From the NCBI RefSeq assembly GCF_001612635.1, contig NZ_BDAV01000010.1, positions 310,001 to 374,000 of the forward strand: a stretch of DNA of 64,000 nt. Direction: 5' to 3'. This stretch comes from Nocardia africana NBRC 100379 (GTDB taxonomy: Bacteria; Actinomycetota; Actinomycetes; Mycobacteriales; Mycobacteriaceae). The position numbers were made by a program, and so were the translations under genes. How positions within the stretch are numbered: the first letter of the stretch is position 1; each line of letters opens with the position of its first letter. Below, piece by piece: positions 12,001 through 24,000 of this stretch. The notes beneath the pieces were generated by a model. That model saw only the letters and a program-made list of their open reading frames with translations. It had not been told where the DNA came from and did no database searches.

Positions 12001-15000
12001 ACCGGAGAATCCCGAGGCACGACCGGGCGAGCCCGTGCGAGCCGGCACCGCCGACCGAACGCCAGCATCGGCGGCTCGACATGCGCTGGCCGGATTGCTT
12101 TCCGCGCCGGTACGTGTCGTGCGCGCGGGAGCTGTGCGCTCGGTCGTGAACTCCGTCCAGCGACGCATCGCCGAGACGCCCGACGACGTTCTCGTGGCGG
12201 TGGATATCTCCGACTTGATCACCTGGATCTCGGAGTCGCTCGACGTGCATCATCGAGCCGAGGCGGTGACCAGGAGGTCGGCAAGGTTCGACGCTCTGCC
12301 GGCGGATCGTCAGGACCAGCTGGACAATCTGCGGCGGGCGTTCGTCACGACGAACGACGCATTGTCCCGCCGCCTCGATCGGATGTTCGGATCCGACCCT
12401 TCAGCGCCACTCGCCGCTCTGGATGCCGATGATCCCCTCCGTGAGTTGAGACGGCTGGCCGAAGTGTCGCGCTCGGCGCGGGCCGCCGGCCTGGTCGATT
12501 CGCTGACGCACTACTTCGAGAACGGCGACGTCGAGAATCAACGATCCGACGACCACACGAATCCCGAATTGGCCGCTGCCGCAGCGCGATACCGCGACCT
12601 GCAGGCAGCGGGATTCACTGGGAAAGCGGCGCAGAAAGATGTCGCGAAGGTCGCCGGAACCTCGCAATCGAAGGTCAGTCAGATACTGCGCCGGCGGGCA
12701 GCCGATATCACCGCCGACCAGCGAATCATCCTCATCGCCGCACGCTGGCTCGACTACGCGATGCCGGACGATCTGGTACGCGCCGCCGCGCGATACGAAT
12801 CGGAATTGCGCAGCGGCACAGACCGGATGATGGACGAGACCGACCACACCGGCCCGGGCGTCACTTCGCCGGCCGATGAGGCGCCGGATACCGAGCGACC
12901 GGCCCCGGGCGCGATCGGCGCGAGGCCGGGACAGACCCCAACCGGGGATGCCTCGAAGACCGACTCCGCGGTCACACCGGATCCCCTGCCGGCCGACACG
13001 GATCCCACCGTGTCCGAACAGCGCCTCGCCGGCGAGGCGCTGGCGGGACTGCGCACGCATTTCGGACCTGACGCCGACGAACGCACACTGCTTCAGGACG
13101 TCGACACCACCGACGTCGCCGGCGCCTCCCGCGCCCACACCCACAAGGTCGCGCAGTGGTGGCATGCGATGAGCACCGGCGTCCCCGATCGCCCGAACCT
13201 ACCGTCGATACAGGTCGAGCTCGGACTCTCCGACCGGCAATACGCGCTGCTCCGGGTCTACCCGCATGCGATCGGCAATGCCGACGGTATTCCGTTCAGG
13301 GTGCGCGACAAGGCGAATCGGCTCTCGATCGCCCGCGACATCCGGCGGTTCCTGCAGCGGCGACCCGAAGTCGTCACGCCCGAGGTCGACGCCGAGGCCG
13401 CGGGTATCGCGCGCGCTCGCGCGCTGTTGCGCCGCGCGAGCGCCGAACTGCAGGCGAGGATTCCCAATCCGACGCTCACCAAGGCAGAAGTCGAAGAACT
13501 GGGCAATCTGCTCGCCACTCGACGGCATTTGCGCGAGATCCAGGCCGATGCCACGCGTCTCACCGGACACCCGGTCGTTCAACTGCTCGCCTACGACGCC
13601 GCAGCGCACGGCGGTAACGGCCGCGTGATCCTCTCCATCGGTGACGCCGATCGCGCCGGGATCGTGAACCGGATGACCAACGGCTTGGGTTCGACAGTAC
13701 AAACGCTCTACCACCGCTCGCACTACGCGCAGAGCCTCTACGAGGTCACCACGCTGCGCGGAAACGGCGCTTCGGTGGCGGCGATCGTCGATATCGGCTA
13801 TCGCTGCCCGGTCGATCTGTCCGTCGCGTCGCCGCGGATGGCCGAAGTCGGGGGCGACGTCGTGGCCCGTGACATCACCGCCTTCAACGCCACCCGCGAG
13901 TTCTACGCCGAGAAACCCGCCGGGGCGCCCGTGCCGCGACTGCGCAACGCTATCGGCCACAGCTACGGCTCGACCACGCTGTGCTACGCGGCACAGGATA
14001 TGCGGCTGGCCGGCGAGATCGACCAAGCGATTCTCACCGGTTCTCCCGGAGCGGGCCGCCGGATGCGGCATGCCGGTGAGTTCGGTGTGCCGGTGTACGT
14101 GTTGAGCGAAAAGACCGACCCCGTAGCCAATCTGGGTGCCCACAAACAGGGCCGGAAGGGCCGATACGCGAATGCGGGACTGGGCACGAGCCCGGCTGCG
14201 GCCATCTTCGGCGCCATCCTCCTCACCACCGAAGTACCGGCCGGTGCCACGTACTTCGCGGAACGCCCGGGGCCGGCCCACCGCCTCGTGGTGAAGCCGC
14301 ACGCCTCCTACTATCTCTGGGCCGATGAGACCGAGCGGGTGCCGGGCCGCGGCCTCGACAATCTGGGTTGGGTATTCGTAGGCCGGGCCGAGGTCGCCGA
14401 ACGTGCCGAATACCCCGATGCGCCTCGGCCCGCCGGTAAGCGATGGCGGCGGAAGCGACAAGAGCCCTCCACCCTCGAGACGGATGTCGACGCCGAAGTG
14501 CGGGCCGCGCTCGAATCCGCGCGGGTACCCGGTGAATCCACCACACCGGCGCGATGCGGCCTGGCAGAACTGACCTTCGCGCGGCAACGCTTCACCGGAC
14601 GCGCCCCTATCGAGCTACCCGATGAAGACACCGTCACCATCCTCGAATACCGCGGATTCCACCCCAGGGAACTCGCCCAGTACGCCCACGGCAAGTGGGC
14701 GGAGGTCGATCCCGACAGTGAATTCGTCTCGCGCATAACAGGTTCCGAACAGCCCACCGATTTGGCACTGTTGCTCGTGCAAGCTCCGAACGCGGCCGAA
14801 GACCGTATAGACGGGCACATCATCAGTCTCACCACCGACGCGAACGGCGAACTCTGGCTACACGAGGTGGTCCCGGGGCCGGACGATACGACGGTCGAGC
14901 ACAACCTGCACGGCGACGCCGCACATCGACGCTTGTCGGACCTGCGAAACCAGAACGGCGCCGGTTTCTTCGCCATCACCTACGGAACCGACGGCCGACC

Positions 15001-18000
15001 CGAAAACCCGATCGACACCACGACCTCGACCGGCACCGAATGGGCACAGGGCACAGCCCCTGCCACACGTATCGGCCGCACCAACGACGAGCCGCCCGAG
15101 GACCCTGGGGCCTCGACGAAGAAAACTCCGGTACCGAATCGGAGTGCGTTGACCGATGCGGAAATCGAAGTTCTCGCGTTGCTCCGACGGGGCATGACCG
15201 ACGACGAGATCGCGATGGTCGCCGAGCTTCCGGCGGCGGATGTGCGGGCGCTCCGCGAAAGTGCCGTCCGCAAACTCGAAACCGTCCGGCGCCCGACCCA
15301 GGAGCCGGCATCGGATGATGCGGTCGCCCGCGAGACCGAGCTCTGGTCGGCGGACGACCGGTGGTGGGCCGGTAGCCAGGTCGAGGCGGTGCAGCGGTTC
15401 ACCGAGACACTCACCCACGACGGTCGCCGCGGTCGGGTGGAGGGCCGGACAACCGACGACGGACGACGAATCTTCCATGTACCGCTCGGCTCCGATCGCC
15501 TCGTTCAGGTCGAGTTGCAATCCGGCCGCCGGACGGCGATCTCCATGGTGCTGCGGGAGAGCGACCGAGGACGAAGCTACGACCACAGCTCCGAATTCCA
15601 CGAGCTGCTCCGCAACCTCACCCGCAGTTCCGGGCCGGTGCCGGCTGCAGAGATCCTCGCCACCTTGATCTTCGATATGGAGTCGACGCAACGGCGCGCC
15701 CACGAGGACGGGTTGTCCGGCGTTCGGTTCGATATACACACCGACACACCCGTCACTCTCGAGGTAGCGCCCGGTCGTTTCGGACCGAACGTGAGGGCGA
15801 CGGTCGAGTCGTCCGGCCTTCGGGCCGGCATCGCGCTGAGTTACGGCGATACCCCCCATCCGGCGATTCGCGCCGATCTCCCACTTCGAACCGGCACGGA
15901 TGTGTATTGGGTCTCTCACCTCGTGGACCAGGTCCTGCGGGAGGGCACATTACGCTGGGAAGGATCGCAGCGCCCCGCCGAAGCGGCGACGGCCTGGCTG
16001 CTCGATGTCGCCGGGACCCACACGACGGGCGTTGCGCGGACCCCCGCCATCTCGCGGTCGATACATCTGTCCGCCACCATGTCCGGTGCGCCGGGCGCTC
16101 GAACAGCGCGTCTGACGGCAACCGATCCCGCGACCGGCTGGACCGGCGAATACGAGGTTCGGGAGAAGTTCGCCCTGGCGGAGGCCGTCGTGGCGGAAGC
16201 CGGACAGCTCTCACCGACCGGCCCGATACGGCCGGGCGATCCCCGTGCGGGTCGGGCGGTCGCGTATCCCGATCGTGCGGCATTGGAGGCCGAGCTGTGG
16301 CGGACACGCGAATCGTGGCTGAGGGTGGTAGAGCATCGCCCCGACGGCCCGGTGGAATACGAGATCCACCGGCCGAACGGCATGCCGGTGCTGGTCGATT
16401 CCCGGACCGGCGCCACTCGACGATTCACGGACTACACATCCTCGAATTCATCGCACTGGCATGCCGTCTCGTTCGACAGTGCCGGCGAGCCCCTGCACCC
16501 GACCGCCGACTACGTCCGCGAGTTGCGGCAGCGACGCACCACGATATGGGAGCGGCTCGGCTTGGAGACCCCGGACGACGGTTCCCGTGCTGCGTGGCGA
16601 CGACTCGTTCGGGCACACCGCGAGATCGCCCGGATCGAAGTCGCCGAGATCGACGCTTCCCTCGCCGGGCTGCGTTCCGACGAGCCGGCCACACAGGCCG
16701 CACTGGCCGAGCCGCTACTCGTTCGGCGTGGTGCGGCGACTGATCGGCTGAACGATCTCGCGGAACTGGACGCCCTGGTGGTGCGTTACGACAGGGCAGC
16801 GTCTCGCCTGATCGTTCCGGCATCGGAAGAACTGTTCGCGCGTGAGCTGGAGCGTCGCGCCGGTACGGTTGTCACCCCGCAGGTGGTTCGCTTCGCGCCG
16901 AAACCCGGTGAACCGCAAGAAATTTGGGTGGTCGCGAACGAGGGCGGGCACATGCGGGCGCTCGAAGCCGCGATCCAGGCCGACCGGAGTCTGGCTCCCG
17001 CGTTGTGGCGCGGCTGGCGCATCCGCTACATCGAATTGAACGCCGGGCCGTCGGGACTCGTGGATTCGACACTGGAGCCCACGGATGTGGAACGCACCTA
17101 CCGGGCGTCGTTCCGCCGGGAGCTGGAGAAACATCTGATGGCCGCGTACCTGAAGTACCGACGCGGAACCGAGGCGCCCGATCCCATTTCGAAGTGGTTG
17201 AAGCCGCTGACTCCGGACCTGTCGACCGTTCCCGACGACGGGAACACGACCCGTTCACCGGCGCCGATCCGGGTTGCGGTCGACCTGATGCGAGCTGGGA
17301 TCCCCGGCTGGGAGGACGCGGCACCGGTCACCGCGCTGGTAGCGAACCAGCAGGTGGTTCCGATTCGGGCCGGCTGGTTGGAAACCGTTGTCGTTCCGGT
17401 GGAGTTCCGGGAAGGAGACGAGTTCGAACCTAAGGCCGGATGGCGAGTCGCGCAGCCCGGCGGCAACGAAATGGCCGACGTGATGGCCCGGGACTTCACC
17501 CTGGTGCGCCCGTCCGAGCGCAAGTTGCGCTCGACCTTCCGGTCCACTGCACAGCTCAAACGTGTGATCGAGAAGATCCTGGCCGGCACCGGCCGCCTCC
17601 CGATGGTGATGACGGGCTTCACTCCCGTCGAGCTCACCGCACCGGACTCGACGCCCGAATTGCCCACGGCCGCAGCGGTGACGCGAGCTCACGAACTGCC
17701 CACGGTCGAGGAGTTGGACCGCCACGAGAGCGATCGAAGCCATGCCGTCCTCCGCTCGGCGTTCGAACTGTGGCAAGCGCACGCACTGTGGCAACTGACC
17801 ACGGAGGGCACGGCACATTCCACGCTCCGCGAACTTCCGCCGGACACACTGCGGCAATTGCGGCAGCAGCTGACGGATTCGGGCCCGGGGATGCGTGCGG
17901 CGGGTCTGGGCCACCGGTACGCACAGATGAGCACGGCGTTCGACCGACTGCTACGCGAGGTGTCACCGGATCCGGCGTCAACGACCGCCGCAGAATCGGA

Positions 18001-21000
18001 CACCGACGCGGCGGTGGATGCCGAGGTGCGGTCGGCCCTCGAAACTTCTCCCGTACGAGTTACTTTCACGCCGGCAAGCTGTGGAATCGGTGAACTCACC
18101 TTCATCCGTGAGCATTTCGACACCACACCCGTCCAGCTCCCCGATGCCGACGCGCTGGCCATCCTCGAATACACCGGCTTCCATCCCCGTGAATTGGCCC
18201 AGTACGCCGGTGGGCAGTGGACGGAGACCACTCTCGACGAAATTACCGCCCGCATCAGCGACCCTGACGAGCCCGCGCATCTGGCGCTGATCAGCATCCA
18301 ATACCCCGGCGCCCGAGAGGACTTCATCGACGGGCACGTTTTCACACTCACCACCGACAGCAACGGCGAACTCCTTCTCCACGAACTCGTCCCGGGCCCC
18401 GACGGCGGCGTCACCGAAAGCGATCCCAAGGACACACGGCGACGCCACGGTCAGCTGCTGCAGCAGCAACTGGAGGGCGCCACCTTCCACACCATCACCT
18501 ACAAGGCCGACGGCGCGCCGGAAGACCGCCTCGGCACGGACGACCGAGAGACCGGCACGGACCGGCACCAAGTGCCCGCGCCCGCCACCCGCCTGGGCCG
18601 GGCGGAACCCGGGGACGACTCCGACGCGAATACGCCGGGCGTTTCCAGCTCCGAGCGCGGGAAGCTGCGGATTCCAGCCCAGCCCTCACCGGAATCGAAG
18701 TCGGTGGGCGCCGATAAGGACACCGCCGCCTCCAAGAGCTCGAGCGATGTGCGAGTACCGCAACAATCGACCGATTCACCATCGATCGGCCGCACCCTGA
18801 TTCCGGGGCCGCGACAGCACGTCGCGATGTTCACGGAGTCGGATCCCCGCGACGATGTCGAGCTGATGGCCGCAGTGCGCGACGGGGACACAGAAGCTTT
18901 CGGGACACTGTTCGAACGTCACGTCGACGCGGTTCGGAAGTACGCACGCGCTCGCTTCCGGCCCTCGGACGCGGACGATCTGGTGTCATATGCGTTTCAC
19001 GCAACCCTCGCCGCCCTGCGGAAGGGTTTGGGACCGGAGTCCGCGTTCCGGGCCTATGTGCTGACGTCAGTGCGTCACCAAGCCCTGTCTCAGAAACTCC
19101 GCTACAACGATCGAATTACGTTGAGCGACGATATGACTCGCTACGACATGGCTGAAGAGCCCGTCGATACGGAGTTCGGAAGACGCGAGCATGCTCTCCT
19201 CGCACGGGCGCTGGCCCTGGGTACCTTGTCCGAACGTGTTCGGCTGATACTGGCCAACTTCGGTCTACCGGCGGCTGAGCTGGCACGCCTCATCGAGGCG
19301 CCCTCCGCCAATGCCGCAAATGTGGCGCGACACCGGGCGATGGAGGAACTGCGAGCGGCGTATCTCCAAGCGCAGATTCCGCATGAACCCGACGAATCCT
19401 GCCGCGACACAGTGGAACAACTCGGAGCGTGGGTCCGCGGGCCCCTGCGCAAGCGAGCCGAAAGTCGGGTGAATGCCCATTTGCAGGGCTGCTCGTCATG
19501 TCGCGCAACGCTGCAACTGCTGATCGCGCTGAATCCGGGCCTCGCTGTCCGTACCCGAATTCCGGTCGTCGCGCGCGGTGACGGTCGAACCGGAGGTCCG
19601 GCGGGCAAGCCGGCACCGACAGATCGCGAAGGCGCGCAACCGAACGACGCGACCACACCCCGTCGCAAGCAAGGCGGTGCTCGTCGGCAACGGCGTGGTG
19701 CCGCTCCGCGGGGCGAGGAGAGCTTCGCCCCCTTCGGGGGCGTGCCGAACGACCGCGCCCCCGCCGTCCTCCCCGGACAGTTGGACAACCCGTGGCTCGT
19801 CTTCGCCGACGACCCGCGCGGCGGCGACAATGTCAGTGCCGTGCGCCCATGGAGCGAAGACCGGCCGTCGGTGCGGCAGCCCGTCGGCCGCGTCGAGGAT
19901 CCGCTCTCTCCGGCGTGGCTGCGGGACATTCACGCCGCGATCACCGCGGAACAGCTCGATGCCGACGGTCCCTTGCATGCGCATCTCGGCCGCATCCTCA
20001 CGCACCTGGACAGGCTGATGCCGGGTGCCGCGCCGATCACCACGACCCAGCGCACCGAGTTGGAGACATTTGCCCGGGCGGTCGGCCGCTGGCTGGATAT
20101 CGCGCATACCGAACTCGACGATGATCTGTCCGCGGGACAGGTCGCCCACGGTGTCACGGCACGTCGAAGCCACCTGGCCGAAGCGACCGACAGATACCGG
20201 GTAGCCACCGAGGTGCTCGCCTCCCATGCGTCGAAAATCGATACCGCACCGGCGAATACGTCACCGTGGGCTCGGGGCTCGGCATCGCTCGACGGTGTCG
20301 ACATCACCGAACTCGCACAGACCATCGAGGGTCTCGCCGCGGAATCGGCTCGGCTGGAATCCGATTCGACGCGGGCCGCGGAGGTCCAGCAGATACGGCA
20401 TGCCTGGACCGCGGCCTACGAGCTGTGGAATCTCGCGCAGGATCCGCGATCGGTGCCCGCAACCCCCCGCGTGGAGGCACTGGTCTCCTATGCCGATGCG
20501 GCACGGCACTGGCTGATGGCGCTGCTGGACCGGGACAACGCGGCGGACCTGTTGGCGCGAGAACAGGGAATCGCTCGGACTGTCGACAACTATCGACAGG
20601 CCGATCGCCGGGTCCGCGAGTTGCTGCCAACATTGGAGGCGCAGCCGGTGGCCGCACCGGGCACGGAGAAGCCCGGGCCAGGTGAGCCGGCGCCGATCGC
20701 ACCGCCCGAAGCTCAGTCACCTGTCGCATCCGCACCGGCCGACGGTCGAGAGCCGTGGCTCGACCTGCCACCTCCGGAGCCGCACAAGGAAGTGAACCTC
20801 GGCCATGCCGCCGGTGTCACCGATGTCGGTCGCCGCACGGCGAATCAGGACGACTTCGCCATCGCGACCGCGGTGATCAATGGTGAACGAGTAACGCTTG
20901 CCGCGGTCTGTGACGGCACCTCCGGGGAAGCGACCCGCAGCGACCGTGCCGCTGCCGTCGGCTCGGCCGCGGCATGCGCGGTCCTCGAACACGAGGCCGC

Positions 21001-24000
21001 CGCCGTTGTGGCCGGCCGGACCTGGGATCCGGCGGCCGTACTGGCGAAAGCGACGCAGGCGGCCCAGACCGCGGTACTGGACCTGATCTCGCGGGAGTTC
21101 CCCGGTTGCGATCTGCCACCGGTGAGCACGATCGTCCTGTCACTGGTCACCTCGACCCACGTGTTCACGGAATGCGCCGGCGACTCCCGTGCGTACTGGG
21201 TTCCGCTGGACGGCGGTCCGGCAGTCCAGTTGACCACCGACGATTCGGCACTGCAGAGCTATATGGATGTGATGGGCCTGAGCGCGGAACAGGCCGCACG
21301 CATGCCGCACGCGTCCTCGCTCACCCGTGGCCTCGGCGTGAAATACGAATGGCGCGAACCGGATCCGACTGCCCACCGAATCGCCGGCCGCGGCGTGGTC
21401 GCGCTCGTTTCCGACGGTCCGATCAAGAAGATCGGCACGCCGGATGCGATCGCGGACCAGGTCCGGGCCCAACTGGCCAGGACATCGGGAAATCTCCTCG
21501 CCGCCGCGCAAGCATTCGCCACCGCGGCCGTCGACGCCGGCACTCGGGACAACGTCACCGTGGTGCTGATCGCCGGGCCGGACCACTCGGGACGAGGTAA
21601 GACCCCGCCGGGTGCCGTAGGGACATCACCGTGGACGACACCCGCGCGCCAGGAAGTACCGGCACCCGTGGACCCGCGCACCCTGCCGTGGACCGGAGGT
21701 TTGCCGCAGGGTCGCGCTCATACGACACGCCCTGCCGAATCGTGGATCGGAAAGGTCTCCGGCAACCGCTCAGCTGCCGAAATCGTTCCCACCGTGAACC
21801 CGAACGACCACCACGAACCCGACGCGCGCAGAGACCCCCACCGGAAATCCGACCCACCCCGGCCGTCGGCGGCCGATCCGAGCTCGGGCACCACACGGGC
21901 CGAAAACCCGGCGCTGCACGAAGCAGCGGAAGCGCCCGGCCGGCGGGACGACGAGGGGGTAATCGGCTCGGCGCCCCGATCCGAGGAGACGAGCAGCGAC
22001 GTTCCCACACCCCTTCCGCGTTCGCTGGTCGTGGGATCGGCGGCTCGACTGTACGCGGTTGCGGCCGCTGAACCACCTGGTGAAACGCCTGGATACGGGG
22101 CTGTGCTCGACACGACGGCCGACCCGGCCTGGATCGAAGCGCACGACGGCAGCAACCGAATTTCGCCGTCCATCACGGGTTTTCACGATCTTCCGGACGA
22201 CGTGCTGTCCGAATATCTGCGATTGGCGGAGATCGCCGTGCCGATCGTGGTCGCCGCGCTGGCTTCCGGAACAGATGTCTCGGCCGACGACTTCCTGGAC
22301 GACCTGGCCGGCCGAATTCACAATGGGCGCCTCCAACGCCATTGGCGCACCGCCACCCCGGAACAGCGATTGCCGTTCGACGATCCCGGCTACCCGGAGG
22401 AATTGCGTGAGCAGCATCGGCGCCTCGCTCGCGCGGCACGCGATTCGGTGGTGGCGGCCGATGCAGTCGATCGGGCCGTTGCCGACCCGTTCCGGTCCTG
22501 TACGACGGGTGCCGCGGTCGCGGCGGAGATGTGGCGCAGACACGCCGTTCGTATGTTCGGGTTCGACGTGCCCGGCATCACGGTGGAACTCGTTCGTGAG
22601 CTCGCTCGAGCGATACACCAGCTGTTGACGAAATACCCTCACATTCAACTACTCCGGATCGGGTTCGGCCCCATTTCCGAGTCGCGTCTGCTCGCCGAGA
22701 GCGACCACGTCGCCGGAACCGACACGCGTTACCCCTACACGCGGTCGATCACGGTATCCGACGCCGTCGCTGCCGACCGGGAGCTCTTCGCTTCGGAATG
22801 GGCCGACATGGTGAACAGCGGCCGCGCTGTGGGATCCGTCGCCGAGCCGGTAGTCGGCCTGATCCGCCGTGAGTTCGGCTACTCACTCAATGTTGCGACT
22901 CGGCTGATCGCACAGCGGAAAGCCAAGACGACGCTTATCGACCACCATGAGAACAATCACCGGGGGCCGATGCGATGGTCTCCGCGCGAGGCATTCGCCT
23001 GGTCCAACAGCCAATTCCGCGAATACGGACCCGATGGGAAGGGACGATTGAACTCGGCTGCAGCGCTGGCGGGAGCCTTCGCGGCCATGGAACACGATCC
23101 ACGGGACACATCGGACGGGGAGCGGGTGCTTCACAACCTGTTGATCGAGATCGCACCGCAGCTCGAAGCCGGGAAAGCCCGGGATCGAGAGCAACTCACG
23201 GCCGAATACCGCCCTGTCACGCCGACGGAACAGCAGGCCAAGCTGACCATGGCCGCGGCGCTGCGAGCCGATTACGGCATCGACATCATCGGTCTCGACA
23301 ACCCCGGCATCCCTGCGGCCACCGCCGGTGAGCTCATCGCGGCGGTACGGCACATGATCGCCCGCTTCCCGATCCTCCTCGGCGACTTGTCCGAGATCAG
23401 AATCGCTCCCGGGGACGCCGGCGAATTCGCCCGCACCTCCTTCGACGGCATCGAATTCAACGAATTGTGGATGACCGCACCGGCGCGAATGCACGCCGAA
23501 GCGGTAGAGCAGTTGGCTGCCGAACGGCTGCGCATCGATCTCGATCGGGTGTACTTCTGCTTGGCCATTCACGAATTGGCGCATCTGCTGCGCAGACTCC
23601 TGCCCGTCCACGCGCCGAGTGCGTATGAGGTGGTCACGCGAGCCTTCGAGGAAAGATATGGCTCCAACGACCTTCCAGCGCTACGGGCCTGGATGGTGGC
23701 CCAATTCAGCTCGTACAGCATCCGCCAGGACGGTGCTCTCCAACCGGACGAGGCCGAGGCCGAATCGGTAGTGGCTGCCGAGGTCGACAGCCTGACGCCG
23801 ACCGAGGGCGAAGCGATAGTCCACCGCAACTTCAGCGAGCTGGCCGCGGCCGAGGCCGAACGACGCGGCTTGCCCTCGGCCGAACCCACCATCGGGAGCC
23901 GGCCGTCGTCCGCGACCGCCTATGCACCCCAACCCGATCGGCTCGCCGCGGAACTACTCGGTTTGGGGCCGAGCTTCGACTATGTGGAGGATCTGCTGCG

